DNA of 64,000 nucleotides from an uncultured Clostridia bacterium (GTDB lineage: Bacteria > Bacillota > Clostridia > TANB77 > CAG-508), in contig CAKPLQ010000003.1 of the NCBI GenBank assembly GCA_934167685.1, positions 1 to 64,000 of the forward strand, in the 5' to 3' direction. The notes under the pieces are model-generated. The model worked only from the letters and a program-made list of their open reading frames with translations, ran no database searches and was not told the origin of the DNA. Each line of letters opens with the position of its first letter. The stretch's first letter is position 1. The translations under genes were made by a program, and so were the position numbers. This document shows, in pieces, positions 35,563-44,157 of this stretch.

Positions 35563-37200
35563 CTATTCTTTGTTTATTTGTTTATTGACGACTTTGACTT
35601 GCTCTTTTTTGTTATCTGCTGTTAATTTTTGTGCTTTCTGTTGCTCTGTCAAATCTGGCACCTTGTCATCTTTTTTACTTTCTTCTTGATTGTTTTGGTC
35701 TACTCCTGCTTGTCCCATCATTTGCATTTGTTCTAAATTTTTCTGAATATTCTCTTCGTTTTGTAAATCCATTTTAGCTAATTCGCTTGTTGCATCTAAA
35801 TCAAGATTCAATAGATTTATAACTGTTTCATCTGGCAATAATCCTCTCACTTTTAATGCGTTTGTAATATCTGTTGCTTTATCTGATGGTAAATTCCTAT
35901 TTAGTTTTACTTCAATATCTCTAAAATCATATGTCTTGCCTTTTTCTTTATTGAACTTTTCTAATATAATTCTCCATCTTCTTGTTAAGCCTTCAAGGAA
36001 GTCGCCTTCAAACGTTGCTATGTACTGTTGTAAACTAAAAAATTTCTTTTCAAGTGCTGCATTGTTATCAGCTTGTGTAAATCCTAAATCAGTCATATTA
36101 GGGCAGAATGAGCATAAACAAATAATATCCATCAATGTCTTTTTATGATTTTGTAATGCTGTATCATTTACATTTTTTTCAACCCACCACAAATTGCTAT
36201 CAACTTCTCTACTTCCATCTAAGTATCTTACTCTACTTGTTAATACATATTCATCTTCTTTTTGTCTTGCAGGATTTATTACATCTTCGCCTTTTTCATT
36301 TTGCATAATCATTGGATTTTCTGGTGTATATCCTTTTACTGCTAATATTGCTTCATCGTTATACTTAAATACATTTCTTGAATTTTGAATGCATCTTTCA
36401 TATGCTCTTATTAAACTAATCACAGGTTCAAATATAGCCATTCCATCACAATTTTCTATTGCTGTTGCTGGTATATCATCATCCCATTTTTTAGGTTGTT
36501 TTTCTTTTTGGTTTTCTTTGAATAATGGCTCATCACCATATTGTTGTTCATATGTTGGTGTACCAAATATTTTTCTTTTTTCAGGTGTATCATAATAATA
36601 TCTTTTTCCATCTGCTGTAGTTAATTCAATCATTTGCTGATATTCGCCATTTGCCATGTATGTACGAATTATTCTATACAAACCTATTAAATTTTTAGGA
36701 ATTGAATAATCCCATATAGCAACTGTTTCTAGAGCATCACTTCTTGCTATTGTTATTTCTCCTGTCTTTTCATCTTTATAATATATTTCATAACATGCTC
36801 TTTTTACTAGATAATCCAATACCATATGTAAAAAATGTGAACCATCATTGTTATAGTCAACTATATGTTTTATTAATTCTTCTATTTCTTTTATTTCTTG
36901 TTCATCATTAGTCTCGTGATTAAATAGTTCTCTTATTATTTTATCTTTATCTTCATTAAATGCTTTTACCTTATAAGTTGGTGCTTTTCCACCAAAATAA
37001 CCCGCAGACATAATTGATATATATCTTTCAAGTGGTACTTTTATATCTTCATCATCCAAGCTTGCTAATTCTTCATCAGTTAATTTTCTTCTGAACTTTT
37101 CATACAACTCTTTTCTTACATCTAATTCTTCTTGTGCTTTAAAATATATATCTGTTATACTTCTTTCTTCTGCTAATCTTTCCTTGCTATATCTTAACAT
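35563..37200 (-). CDS. Portal protein (SPP1 gp6-like)
   Basis: A protein of 545 residues, forming the dodecameric DNA entry channel. RYISIMSAGYFGGKAPTYKV, LAVKGYTPENPMIM, VEKNVNDTALQNHKKTLMDI and the C-terminal FKNFNAS-like RRWRIILEKFNKEKGKTY region match this portal type. The C-terminus is a Gln/Lys-rich coiled coil. The ATG at 37200 follows GGAGGAAAC. It lies between terminase and minor head genes as expected. Confidence 0.93.
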   Translation of the reverse strand: MLRYSKERLAEERSITDIYFKAQEELDVRKELYEKFRRKLTDEELASLDDEDIKVPLERYISIMSAGYFGGKAPTYKVKAFNEDKDKIIRELFNHETNDEQEIKEIEELIKHIVDYNNDGSHFLHMVLDYLVKRACYEIYYKDEKTGEITIARSDALETVAIWDYSIPKNLIGLYRIIRTYMANGEYQQMIELTTADGKRYYYDTPEKRKIFGTPTYEQQYGDEPLFKENQKEKQPKKWDDDIPATAIENCDGMAIFEPVISLIRAYERCIQNSRNVFKYNDEAILAVKGYTPENPMIMQNEKGEDVINPARQKEDEYVLTSRVRYLDGSREVDSNLWWVEKNVNDTALQNHKKTLMDIICLCSFCPNMTDLGFTQADNNAALEKKFFSLQQYIATFEGDFLEGLTRRWRIILEKFNKEKGKTYDFRDIEVKLNRNLPSDKATDITNALKVRGLLPDETVINLLNLDLDATSELAKMDLQNEENIQKNLEQMQMMGQAGVDQNNQEESKKDDKVPDLTEQQKAQKLTADNKKEQVKVVNKQINKE

Positions 37201-37219
37201 TGTTTCCTCCAATCAAAAA

Positions 37220-37239
37220 ACACCTACTGAGTAGATGTT
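37220..37239 (-). terminator. Hairpin of the CACCTAC family
   Basis: ACACCTACT-like arms around a short loop at the terminase stop, similar to those at 28119 and 33735. Confidence 0.4.
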
Positions 37240-38537
37240 ACATTTTTATAAATGGTTTGTTTGTCATTCCCATATTTCTATTTCCTTTTATGTATTTCTC
37301 TACTGCATATCTCATTGCATCCATCAAATGATTAAAATCATCTATTGGTTTATTTATTTTGTTTCCAAACTTGTCCTCATCCCAAGTATAATTACTTATT
37401 TCTGTTATAAAGTTTACACATCTAGGGTGGATTATTATTTCAAAGTCTTGTATAAATTGAATACCATTATTTATACTGTCTTTTCCTTTTAATGCACCTG
37501 TAATATGCCTTAACCCTAATCCTCTTAATTCATCTATTGACTTTGGCTCTGCACTATCTGCTGTTATCCTTTCTTTTGAATAGCCCATTTGATTTATTTT
37601 GTCATATATTGCTTTGTTGCTCATTCCTTTTTGATATATTTCGTCATATACATAAATTTTCTTATTTTTTAAATCTATTGCACCGCAAAATAGTGCTGTT
37701 GGGTCGTTTGTATAACCAAAATCTAGCCCAAAAGCACTATCTAAGTTTCTTATTGTATTTAATTCAAATTTTTCTTCTTTCCAATTTTCATATACTAATC
37801 CATCTACTATACCCCAGTTACCTAATCCAGCAACCTGATATCTTCTAGGATTATTCTTTTTCATTCTTTCAAATACTTTTTTATCTGCTTCGTCTAGCCA
37901 CTCATTACAAAGATAATTTGTTGTCATTGCTAATATATCGTCATCTTTAACATCAAAAAATCTTTTCTTTATCCAATGATGTTCATTCCAAGGATTTAGT
38001 GTTATTGTTATTTGCTTAAATAAACCTTCTGGAACTTCTCCGTCTTATACTTTCATCTATTACATCAAAATCAGATTCTTTTGTTATTTCGTATGCTTCT
38101 TCTATCCATAGCCAACACAAAACACCAATATCTACTGATATTGATGTTACTTTTAATGGGTCATCTAAACCTCTAAAATATATTTTCTGTCCTGTAGGTT
38201 TATATGTCATTTCTAGTGGACTTTCTTTTATTTCCCAGAAACTATCTACCTGTAATCTATGTATTGCCCACTTTAACTCTGTAAAACAACTATCTTTTAA
38301 TGTTCTAAATGTTTTTCTAATTACAAGTGTATTAGCTTCTTTATATTTCATCATGTTGCTTATTATCCATAATGCTGTTGTCTTTGATTTTTTACTTGCT
38401 CTTGAACCTTTACATACTCTATATCTACATTTGCAATGCCAATATTCTGCATAACCTTTTCCAACTATACTTTGTAATGATAATTTGTTTATTTGTTGCT
38501 GTGTTTTTTTATTTATTATTTTACTCTGTAATGTCAT
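37238..38537 (-). CDS. terL: Terminase large subunit, needs +1 shift at CGG
   Basis: DNA-packaging motor. The initial frame gives 173 residues ending DESIRRRSSRRFI; the rest is in another frame. At AGT ATA AGA CGG AGA, skipping the C at 38042 gives SIRGEVPEGLFKQITITLNP, then WNEHHWIKKRFFD, and continues to a normal end; total about 432 residues. The N-terminal ATPase has a P-loop-like GSRASKKSKTTALW and Walker B LWIEEAYEI. The C-terminal nuclease has FGLDFGYTNDPTALF, ITADSAEPKSI and DDFNHLMDAMRYA. No internal ribosome site supports a separately translated second half. Confidence 0.92.
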
Positions 38538-38931
38538 CTTGTATCACCACTGGTATATTGCCAGTTACATCTACTTTTTCTTTAAATGTGCCATATCTCT
38601 TACCAAGCAACTCTGCACATTTTGTCCTATCTTGTAATGAAGCATCTAGTCCAAATTGGTCTTTTTCCTCTCCTCTCATTACTTTTGTTAAGTATTGTAA
38701 TACTTCATCTTGTGAGGCAATTCTTTGGTCTTCTTTTTCTTGAAGTTTTATCTTTATAAATTTGTCTAGTTTTGACAAGTTTTGTGAACCTATTCTATTA
38801 AGATTTTTTCCCTTATATCCAGCTTTTTTACAAGCTTCTGTTGCATTTGCTGTTTCTATATAGTAATCAATAAATCTCTTTTGCATTTCTGTTAATGCGT
38901 TATATTCCTCTTCTATATTTTCATATTCCAT
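38521..38931 (-). CDS. terS: Terminase small subunit
   Basis: A protein of 136 residues of the Terminase_2 type. An N-terminal DNA-binding region (LTEMQKRFIDYYIETANATE, AGYKGKNLNRIGSQNLS) is followed by an oligomerisation part and the RYGTFKEKVDV tail. Its stop overlaps the terL start. ATG at 38931 has AAGGAAG at good spacing. Confidence 0.88.
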   Translation of the reverse strand: MEYENIEEEYNALTEMQKRFIDYYIETANATEACKKAGYKGKNLNRIGSQNLSKLDKFIKIKLQEKEDQRIASQDEVLQYLTKVMRGEEKDQFGLDASLQDRTKCAELLGKRYGTFKEKVDVTGNIPVVIQDDITE

Positions 38932-39202
38932 CTGCCTCACTTCCTTTTCTATATTCTTTTATTAAGTATTTCATTACATCTACTTTACTATAACATTCTT
39001 CTTTCTGTTTATATCTATCTTGTAGTTCAAACTCGTCTGTTTCTTCGTTATATACTTCTACCTTTTCTCTTTTTAATATTTGATATTTAATACAATATTT
39101 ACAATTCTTTTCACTATAAAATTGAAAATTGTTTATTTTATATATTTGTCCTTTTGTAGATAAGACATATAACAACTTATTTATGTTTCTATTTACATTC
39201 AT
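38921..39202 (-). CDS. Small Cys-containing phage protein
   Basis: A protein of 93 residues with FYSEKNCKYCIKYQILKREK and a charged middle. The CKYC pair suggests a possible metal site. Overlaps both neighbours slightly, as usual in this operon. No family recognised. Confidence 0.65.
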   Translation of the reverse strand: MNVNRNINKLLYVLSTKGQIYKINNFQFYSEKNCKYCIKYQILKREKVEVYNEETDEFELQDRYKQKEECYSKVDVMKYLIKEYRKGSEADGI

Positions 39203-39548
39203 TCTCTACCTCAAAATACTTATCTACTATTTCATGAATAATATCATAAGAATTTGATACTATATCAGCAACATCTTCTTCTGAATATTGTCTTTCACAA
39301 TGAGTTATATAATTATCTATATAACAATGTGTTAGTTCATGAATTAATGTTGATTTTTTTCTTGCTTCTGGTAAGTCTTCATCAATATATATTTTTAAAG
39401 TATCACAATATGTAATTCCATAGTATCTTGTATCTACTGATTTTAGATTTTCTTCTTCATTAGCTCTTCTTATGTTTTGCATATTCTTTATCTCTTGTTG
39501 AGATACTTCTGTTATTGTCCATTCTCTGTTATTTATTTTAAATTTCAT
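39189..39548 (-). CDS. Small zincin-like protease (HELTH)
   Basis: A protein of 119 residues with an N-terminal beta region, then STLIHELTHCYIDNYITHCE and a helical C-terminus with EEDVADIVSNSYDIIHEIV. HELTH is a zinc-metallopeptidase signature of the kind found in phage ImmA-like or SprT-like proteins. AGGAGGAAGTA precedes the ATG. It lies upstream of the terminase genes; substrate unknown. Confidence 0.78.
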   Translation of the reverse strand: MKFKINNREWTITEVSQQEIKNMQNIRRANEEENLKSVDTRYYGITYCDTLKIYIDEDLPEARKKSTLIHELTHCYIDNYITHCERQYSEEDVADIVSNSYDIIHEIVDKYFEVENECK

Positions 39549-39557
39549 TACTTCCTC

Positions 39558-39677
39558 CTAGATTATAGATGTCATAGTCTTATGATTCTTCAAGTAGTCT
39601 TTTGCACTCCAATACTTAAGTCCTTTTTCTTTGCATTTCTTTATGTACTCTTCTGCTTTTGGTTTTGTCCACTTCAT
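39558..39677 (-). CDS. 39-residue phage protein
   Basis: Starts MKWTKPKAEEYIKKCKEKGL and is rich in Lys and aromatic residues. AGGAGGAAATATCA precedes the ATG at 39677. Short proteins of this sort are common beside DUF4406 genes. Confidence 0.6.
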   Translation of the reverse strand: MKWTKPKAEEYIKKCKEKGLKYWSAKDYLKNHKTMTSII

Positions 39678-39689
39678 TGATATTTCCTC

Positions 39690-39974
39690 CTATAAATACA
39701 TTAAAAATTTTCCGTACCCTTTTGCACAAATCTCTTCTATTCTGCAACCTCTTGCTTGTTGCCATCCTGGCATAAACACAACTGCATCTGCCTTATCTAA
39801 TAATTCAATTGACTTTGACAAATAAAATAGTGGACTCTTATTTTCTGATATATCCAATACAGTATCTATTACTTCATGTCCTTCTGCTTCTAGTTTCAAT
39901 ATCAATTCAGCTCTTTCTTCTCTTATTTGTTCGTTTGACTTCCCTCTCATAGGTTGACTTATCATTATTTTCAT
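39690..39974 (-). CDS. DUF4406 nucleoside 2-deoxyribosyltransferase-like protein
   Basis: A protein of 94 residues. It starts MISQPMRGKSNEQIREER, with LLDKADAVVFMPGWQQARGC and EEICAKGYGK, the signature of the DUF4406/YtoQ-like Rossmann family related to nucleoside deoxyribosyltransferases. AGGAGAATGAAAA precedes the ATG. It may modify or salvage nucleotides; no activity can be stated. Confidence 0.8.
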   Translation of the reverse strand: MKIMISQPMRGKSNEQIREERAELILKLEAEGHEVIDTVLDISENKSPLFYLSKSIELLDKADAVVFMPGWQQARGCRIEEICAKGYGKFLMYL

Positions 39975-40065
39975 TTTTCATTCTCCTTTTCGGTTTATAA
40001 TTAAAACAGATGCCATAGTTTTTACAACCGTTGCATCTGTTTTTCATACAATATTTTATATTCAT
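39907..40065 (-). CDS. Small Cys-rich peptide
   Basis: Begins MNIKYCMKNRCNGCKNYGIC, a C-x4-C-x2-C-x5-C cluster that could bind zinc. The ribosome site is weak, and the second half overlaps the DUF4406 gene in another frame. The cluster before the overlap is the coding signal. Confidence 0.45.
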   Translation of the reverse strand: MNIKYCMKNRCNGCKNYGICFNYKPKRRMKNENNDKSTYEREVKRTNKRRKS

Positions 40066-40304
40066 ATGTTACTCTTTCTTTATAAGCTCTGTGTAATGAT
40101 ACAGGAGCTATGTTCTCCTTCGTGGTTAAGTTCTTTTATAGTTACCAATAAAACCGTAGTATTACCTGCGTTAAAACCTAAACATATTTTTTATATCACT
40201 ACGCACAACTTACAAATATAAAATTAAAGCTCACTAGAAAAGCTCTACAAAATGAAAGGTCGTGATTTTTTATTTATATCAACATATCTAGTATCTGTTA
40301 ATAC
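40066..40304. other. Non-coding stretch of about 240 bases
   Basis: No open frame with a ribosome site is visible on either strand. It contains short hairpins, for instance GGAG-aacata-GCTCC on the minus strand near 40105-40120, and two AAAGCTC-like repeats near 40225-40245. Possibly a leader or packaging-related region upstream of the terminase block; nothing known is recognised. Confidence 0.4.
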
Positions 40305-40496
40305 CTAATTTCTTGTAATTCCTTTTATTGCCCAAAATTGTGCCTCTTCTAATTTAGTAATTGCCAAACTTGTTTCCCTTGAACTTTTACAATTTTCTTC
40401 AATAAAATCATACATTTTTGAGAACATTTCTCTAATACTATCAATTTTTTGTTGTTTTTCTTCATTAACTTCTAAATACTTTGCTTTATCATTCAT
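40305..40496 (-). CDS. Small helical phage protein
   Basis: About 63 residues (AKYLEVNEEKQQKIDSIREM, TSLAITKLEEAQFWAIKGI). The C-terminal block resembles the 'EAxFWA' small Acb2-like phage proteins that carry TKLEEAxFWA, a family that in other phages sequesters cyclic-nucleotide signals of anti-phage systems. The similarity is by eye only. ATG at 40496 follows GGATGTATATA. Confidence 0.65.
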   Translation of the reverse strand: MNDKAKYLEVNEEKQQKIDSIREMFSKMYDFIEENCKSSRETSLAITKLEEAQFWAIKGITRN

Positions 40497-40574
40497 TATA
40501 TACATCCTTTCAAAAATAATAAAAGAGCAAACATTTAAAACATCTGCTCTTAATTAGGATATCTCGGCTCTGAA

Positions 40575-40618
40575 GTATCACTTTTTCATATGTGATACCT
40601 TTTCACATTACTATTATA
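40575..40618 (-). promoter_or_regulatory. Candidate late promoter with operator hairpin
   Basis: On the minus strand a perfect TATAAT (40613-40618) is followed at the expected transcript start by the inverted repeat GTATCAC / GTGATAC (40575-40581, 40592-40598). No clear -35 element is present, which suits an activator-dependent late promoter just downstream of the ArpU-like gene. Confidence 0.4.
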
Positions 40619-40648
40619 ACACCGTTTTTTATTAAAATTACGCCAATT

Positions 40649-41053
40649 TTACGCCAACTTTTTTAATTCTTCACTTACTGCTGTAACTAATTCACTTTTT
40701 CTTCTCACAAAAGTTCTTTCCGACATGCCATTATTTATTAAGTCCCATTTACTTTTGCATTGTATGTATATAGTTTCAAATATTTTCTTACTATCTTCAC
40801 TTACTAATTGTAATGCCATCTGTACTGCTTTAACTTCTTTTATAGCTTTTTTCAACTCCTTATCTTCTTGTAGTTGTATTACACTATTTAAAACCATGTC
40901 TGACTTTGTATATTTTGCTTTCGGCATTCCATCCATATTCAATCCACTAATGCTCATTATATCTTCTCTTATTGACATTATCTTTATACAGTTGTAATTA
41001 TATCTCTTTAAACAATTCACTGCTTTTTTGTATTCTTCATTTGGTAATCTCAT
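40649..41053 (-). CDS. ArpU-like late transcription regulator
   Basis: About 134 residues with RLPNEEYKKAVNCLKRYNY, EDSKKIFETIYIQCKSKWDL and a C-terminal sigma-like helix-turn-helix (NNGMSERTFVRRKSELVTAV). ArpU/RinA-type proteins activate late genes and are encoded just before the terminase module, as here. ATG at 41053 is chosen because the earlier ATG lies within the AGGAGG site. Confidence 0.78.
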   Translation of the reverse strand: MRLPNEEYKKAVNCLKRYNYNCIKIMSIREDIMSISGLNMDGMPKAKYTKSDMVLNSVIQLQEDKELKKAIKEVKAVQMALQLVSEDSKKIFETIYIQCKSKWDLINNGMSERTFVRRKSELVTAVSEELKKLA

Positions 41054-41231
41054 CTGTATCCTCCTCATATAAAAAGTATATTCTATATTTATGTTTCACT
41101 AAATTGCTTTTATTTAATGCTCGTCCTACTTCTCTTGCTGTTAAATTTAAAAATCTTACTATTTCTGGCAATGTTCCTACTTTCATACATTGCTCTGATT
41201 CTTTTTCATTGTATATTCCGTATATGTTCAT
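41037..41231 (-). CDS. Small protein with HTH-like pattern
   Basis: A protein of 64 residues: KVGTLPEIVRFLNLTAREVG, RALNKSNLVKHKYRIYFLY. The middle looks like a short helix-turn-helix that senses a start or initiation cue. Overlaps the ArpU-like gene by 17 bases. Confidence 0.6.
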   Translation of the reverse strand: MNIYGIYNEKESEQCMKVGTLPEIVRFLNLTAREVGRALNKSNLVKHKYRIYFLYEEDTDEITK

Positions 41232-41242
41232 TTGTAATTCTC

Positions 41243-41431
41243 CTACATTTTTATTCTTGTTTTCTTTATTGTTGTATCTGGCTTTACTATTTCTTTCACT
41301 AATCCTAAATCATATCTTTGAAATGTCTCTTTTACTCCTGTTATCATGTCTTTGTATAATATGAAATTAGGATATTCTTTTACAAATATGTACTCATGTC
41401 CATTTTTGCTAATTATTTTTGGTATTTTCAT
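41243..41431 (-). CDS. Small beta-rich phage protein
   Basis: About 62 residues: MKIPKIISKNGHEYIFVKEY, FILYKDMITGVKETFQRYDL. Common as a small early gene in clostridial phages; role unknown. CGGAGTGAT precedes the ATG at 41431. Confidence 0.6.
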   Translation of the reverse strand: MKIPKIISKNGHEYIFVKEYPNFILYKDMITGVKETFQRYDLGLVKEIVKPDTTIKKTRIKM

Positions 41432-41436
41432 TTGTA

Positions 41437-41643
41437 TCACTCCGTTTCTTTCAAATATCTATATATTACATTCTCTACTTTTGCTAACGCTTCATAACTG
41501 CTTATATATTTTCCATCGTGTCTGTGTTTCATTGTTGCTCTTATTATCTTTATTTGCTGATTATACTCTCTTCTATATATTTCTGCTAGTTTATTTTTAC
41601 TTAATCCTTGCTGCCATTTTTCTATTATTTCTTTATCTGTCAT
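41437..41643 (-). CDS. Small HTH-like phage protein
   Basis: A protein of 68 residues. It starts MTDKEIIEKWQQGLSKNKLA, followed by EIYRREYNQQIKIIRATMKH, resembling a homeodomain-like helix-turn-helix (KWQQGLSKNKLAEIY). Role unknown. Confidence 0.6.
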   Translation of the reverse strand: MTDKEIIEKWQQGLSKNKLAEIYRREYNQQIKIIRATMKHRHDGKYISSYEALAKVENVIYRYLKETE

Positions 41644-41681
41644 TTACTACACCTCTTGTGTAGTATGCTCTTTTATTTGTT

Positions 41682-42072
41682 TTATATTTCCTTTGTTATT
41701 CTCTTATAATATTCTTTTACCCACTCTTTACTGTGAATCGGTGTTGTTAATTGTTCTGACATTAAATCTATTATTTTGTCTTTCTCAATATTTTTTGCAT
41801 TTGCTAAGTCTAATTGATTTTGTAATATATGTGTATCTCTATCATATTCTTCTTTTAAATTATGACATTGTTTGCTTAGAAGTTGATTTGTTCTTGCTAA
41901 TCCGTACTGGACTTAGTTCTCCTACTTTGCTTTCTGCTATTTCTTTGATGTCTTTTAACATCTCTAATTCTTTATTCTTATCTTTTAATTGTTTTCGTAT
42001 CTTATAATATCTATTTTTCCACTTTTTTCTGCTTTGCATTAAACTGTTTATTCCTTTTTGTTCATTTGTCAT
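41682..42072 (-). CDS. Early coiled-coil protein, needs +1 shift at CGG
   Basis: The initial frame gives 70 residues. At CCA GTA CGG ATT, skipping the C at 41904 turns the sequence into SPVGLARTNQLLSKQCHNLK, then EEYDRDTHILQNQLDLANAK, ending SKEWVKEYYKRITKEI; total about 129 residues. The resulting protein is one continuous coiled coil, and its end meets the next gene with a normal 38-base gap, whereas the unshifted reading leaves a long empty interval. No named family. Confidence 0.75.
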
Positions 42073-42075
42073 AGG

Positions 42076-42387
42076 TCAGCCCTCCTCTAAATCGCTAAAT
42101 GTTTTCTTATACTCTTCTATTGCGTTTAATTGATTTAGTATCTCTTTTACTTCATCAGTCTCTAACAATTCAATATAATCTTTATCTGTATACAAAACAT
42201 TAGAATCTTTAACATATTCTCCTATATGCACGAAAAATTGTCCTTTTTGTGTTTTGTATAATGTATGTATATATTGTGGATATGTATCAAAAACTAATCC
42301 GTTGTGCTTTACTGCTTTTCTATATTTAATTATTTCTTCTGCTTTGTCTGTATCATAAACTTTGTTATTTAATAAATATCTTCCCAT
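42076..42387 (-). CDS. Small phage protein, 103 residues
   Basis: Reads MGRYLLNNKVYDTDKAEEII, TLYKTQKGQFFVHIGEYV and an acidic helical end. The beta-hairpin start with KVYDTDKAEEI is common in mobile-element proteins of Firmicutes. Function unknown. Confidence 0.65.
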   Translation of the reverse strand: MGRYLLNNKVYDTDKAEEIIKYRKAVKHNGLVFDTYPQYIHTLYKTQKGQFFVHIGEYVKDSNVLYTDKDYIELLETDEVKEILNQLNAIEEYKKTFSDLEEG

Positions 42388-42388
42388 T

Positions 42389-42772
42389 TTATTCTTTCTC
42401 CAACTTCTTTACTCTTTTATCTATTTGTTTTACTATTCGTAATAGTTCTTCTATATCTTCACAATTATTTACTATATACTTTCTTAATTCTTTTTCTTTT
42501 TCATTATCGTCGCTTGATTTTGTTATCATCCCCTGTTTATTATTCGTGCAATATATTTTTTCTATTTCATCTTCTATTAATTCAAATTCAGTAGTTGCAA
42601 GTCTTATATCGTCATACTCCTCTGTTAAAAAACAATCATAATCAACACTTTTAAAATTTCTTCCATTAAATGTATAAGTTGCATTTCCATCACTTTTTAT
42701 TTTTCTTCCTTCCTTTATTTCTCCATCTGCTATGGCTTTCATTAATTCCCAGCCTTTATATATTTTTCCCAT
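42389..42772 (-). CDS. Small phage protein, 127 residues
   Basis: Starts KIYKGWELMKAIADGEIKEG and has a FNGRNFKSVDYDCFL block, a pattern often seen in phage early proteins of Firmicutes. The C-terminus is coiled coil. Function unknown. Confidence 0.65.
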   Translation of the reverse strand: MGKIYKGWELMKAIADGEIKEGRKIKSDGNATYTFNGRNFKSVDYDCFLTEEYDDIRLATTEFELIEDEIEKIYCTNNKQGMITKSSDDNEKEKELRKYIVNNCEDIEELLRIVKQIDKRVKKLEKE

Positions 42773-43178
42773 TATTCTCCTCTCTTTCTTCTATTAGTTC
42801 TTGTAAAACATTTATTTTTTTATCAATATCTTGTTGTTCTCTGCTTTCGATTTTATATCCCATATAATTATCGTATTTTTTCATTCGCTTTTTCTTCAAT
42901 CTTTCTATCTTGTCTTTTACTTTTTGTTTTGAAATATAATCATTTCTTAAAATCTTATTTAGCATTTCTGGAGTACATATTTTACTAACTGTATTCTCAA
43001 AATACCACTTTCTGACTGCTTTTAATTCTTCATTCTCTTTTTGTAGTTTTTCTATTAGATTTAATACTATTTTTATACTTTTTGAATCTTCTGATGATAT
43101 TTCTTTATAATTTCTTGTTTTGCCTCTAAATTCAAATGTATTTAATATTTCAACAGCTTCCTTTTCTTCCTCGTTCAT
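42756..43178 (-). CDS. Coiled-coil phage protein, 140 residues
   Basis: Charged helical protein (IVLNLIEKLQKENEELKAVR, KDKIERLKKKRMKKYDNYMG). It overlaps the next gene by 17 bases. Role unknown. Confidence 0.65.
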   Translation of the reverse strand: MNEEEKEAVEILNTFEFRGKTRNYKEISSEDSKSIKIVLNLIEKLQKENEELKAVRKWYFENTVSKICTPEMLNKILRNDYISKQKVKDKIERLKKKRMKKYDNYMGYKIESREQQDIDKKINVLQELIEEREENNGKNI

Positions 43179-43661
43179 TTATTCCTCACCTCTTAAAAAT
43201 GATAATAATTCATCCGCATACATTGCTTTATCAGTACTTGCCAAATATTCATCATCTGCTGTCTGTATCCATTGTTGCTCTTTACTATCCTTTTCTAATT
43301 TTTTTATTAAACTATTTATTTTTTCATTCTCTTTCTCTTGTCTTCTAAATTGTCCTTTGTATGAACTTAATGTATTTTGTAATTTATTGAAATCTTTTTG
43401 TTTTTCATTTAATATTGCTAATTCAGCTTTTTGATTTTCTATTTTCTCTGTTTTGTGTTCATTCTCTTTTAATACTCTTTTATAATCTGATAAAATAACA
43501 TCAACATACTTTTTTCTAGTAGTAACAAAATTTTCAATGCCTTCTCTTTTAAAAGTTCTCAACAATTCATACATTTTTATTTTCTTACCATTTGATAATT
43601 TCTCCAATGCTTCTTCTATGTCTTCGACATTTGTGTCGGTTACCTCTCTATTTTCTTTCAC
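43179..43661 (-). CDS. Coiled-coil phage protein, 160 residues
   Basis: Starts with GTG at 43661 after GGAGGTGTTTTAA. Mostly coiled coil (YKRVLKENEHKTEKIENQK, QFRRQEKENEKINSLIKKLE). The C-terminal third (WIQTADDEYLASTDKAMYAD) is more conserved in character. Role unknown. Confidence 0.65.
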   Translation of the reverse strand: MKENREVTDTNVEDIEEALEKLSNGKKIKMYELLRTFKREGIENFVTTRKKYVDVILSDYKRVLKENEHKTEKIENQKAELAILNEKQKDFNKLQNTLSSYKGQFRRQEKENEKINSLIKKLEKDSKEQQWIQTADDEYLASTDKAMYADELLSFLRGEE

Positions 43662-43673
43662 TTAAAACACCTC

Positions 43674-44150
43674 CTACACTATTTGTTTATCAACTACTTT
43701 TACTCTCCAATTTCCAAAACTACCTTTAAATATCATACTTCCTACTCTGAAATCATCTGCTATTGTATCTCCAACATTGTACTTGTTATAATATTCTTCT
43801 GATACTTCTATATAAATGTCTATGTCATTCATAGCATCTTTTAAGTGTTCACTTACACTTAATGTTAAATGTGATTGTGATATATTAATTTTCATTATAT
43901 ATTTTGCAGTTCCATCTAATACTTTATTTTGTTGATTTATTTTATTATTTATATTTGATAATTCATTATTCTTATTTGATATTTGTATGTTCAAGTCATT
44001 TTCTTCTTGTTTTAACTGTTTTATTGTTTCTATGTACTTTTTATCATCTTCTGATAATACTTTATATTTATTATTTTTTATGCCTAATGTTATCCCTAAT
44101 ACAACATTTATGATTATTAATATAATTAATATAGTTTCTTTATATTTCAT
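43674..44150 (-). CDS. Single-helix membrane protein with coiled coil
   Basis: A protein of 158 residues with an N-terminal membrane helix (TILIILIIINVVLGITLGI), a coiled coil (QLKQEENDLNIQISNKNNEL) and a C-terminal beta domain (IYIEVSEEYYNKYNVGDTIA, MIFKGSFGNWRVKVVDKQ). Likely anchored with its beta domain outside. Phage early-operon protein of unknown role. Confidence 0.65.
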   Translation of the reverse strand: MKYKETILIILIIINVVLGITLGIKNNKYKVLSEDDKKYIETIKQLKQEENDLNIQISNKNNELSNINNKINQQNKVLDGTAKYIMKINISQSHLTLSVSEHLKDAMNDIDIYIEVSEEYYNKYNVGDTIADDFRVGSMIFKGSFGNWRVKVVDKQIV

Positions 44151-44157
44151 ATCTTAT

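Noticed and set aside
37238..38537. Intron or intein in the terminase gene
   Set aside because: The two halves join exactly by skipping one base; there is no intervening sequence.
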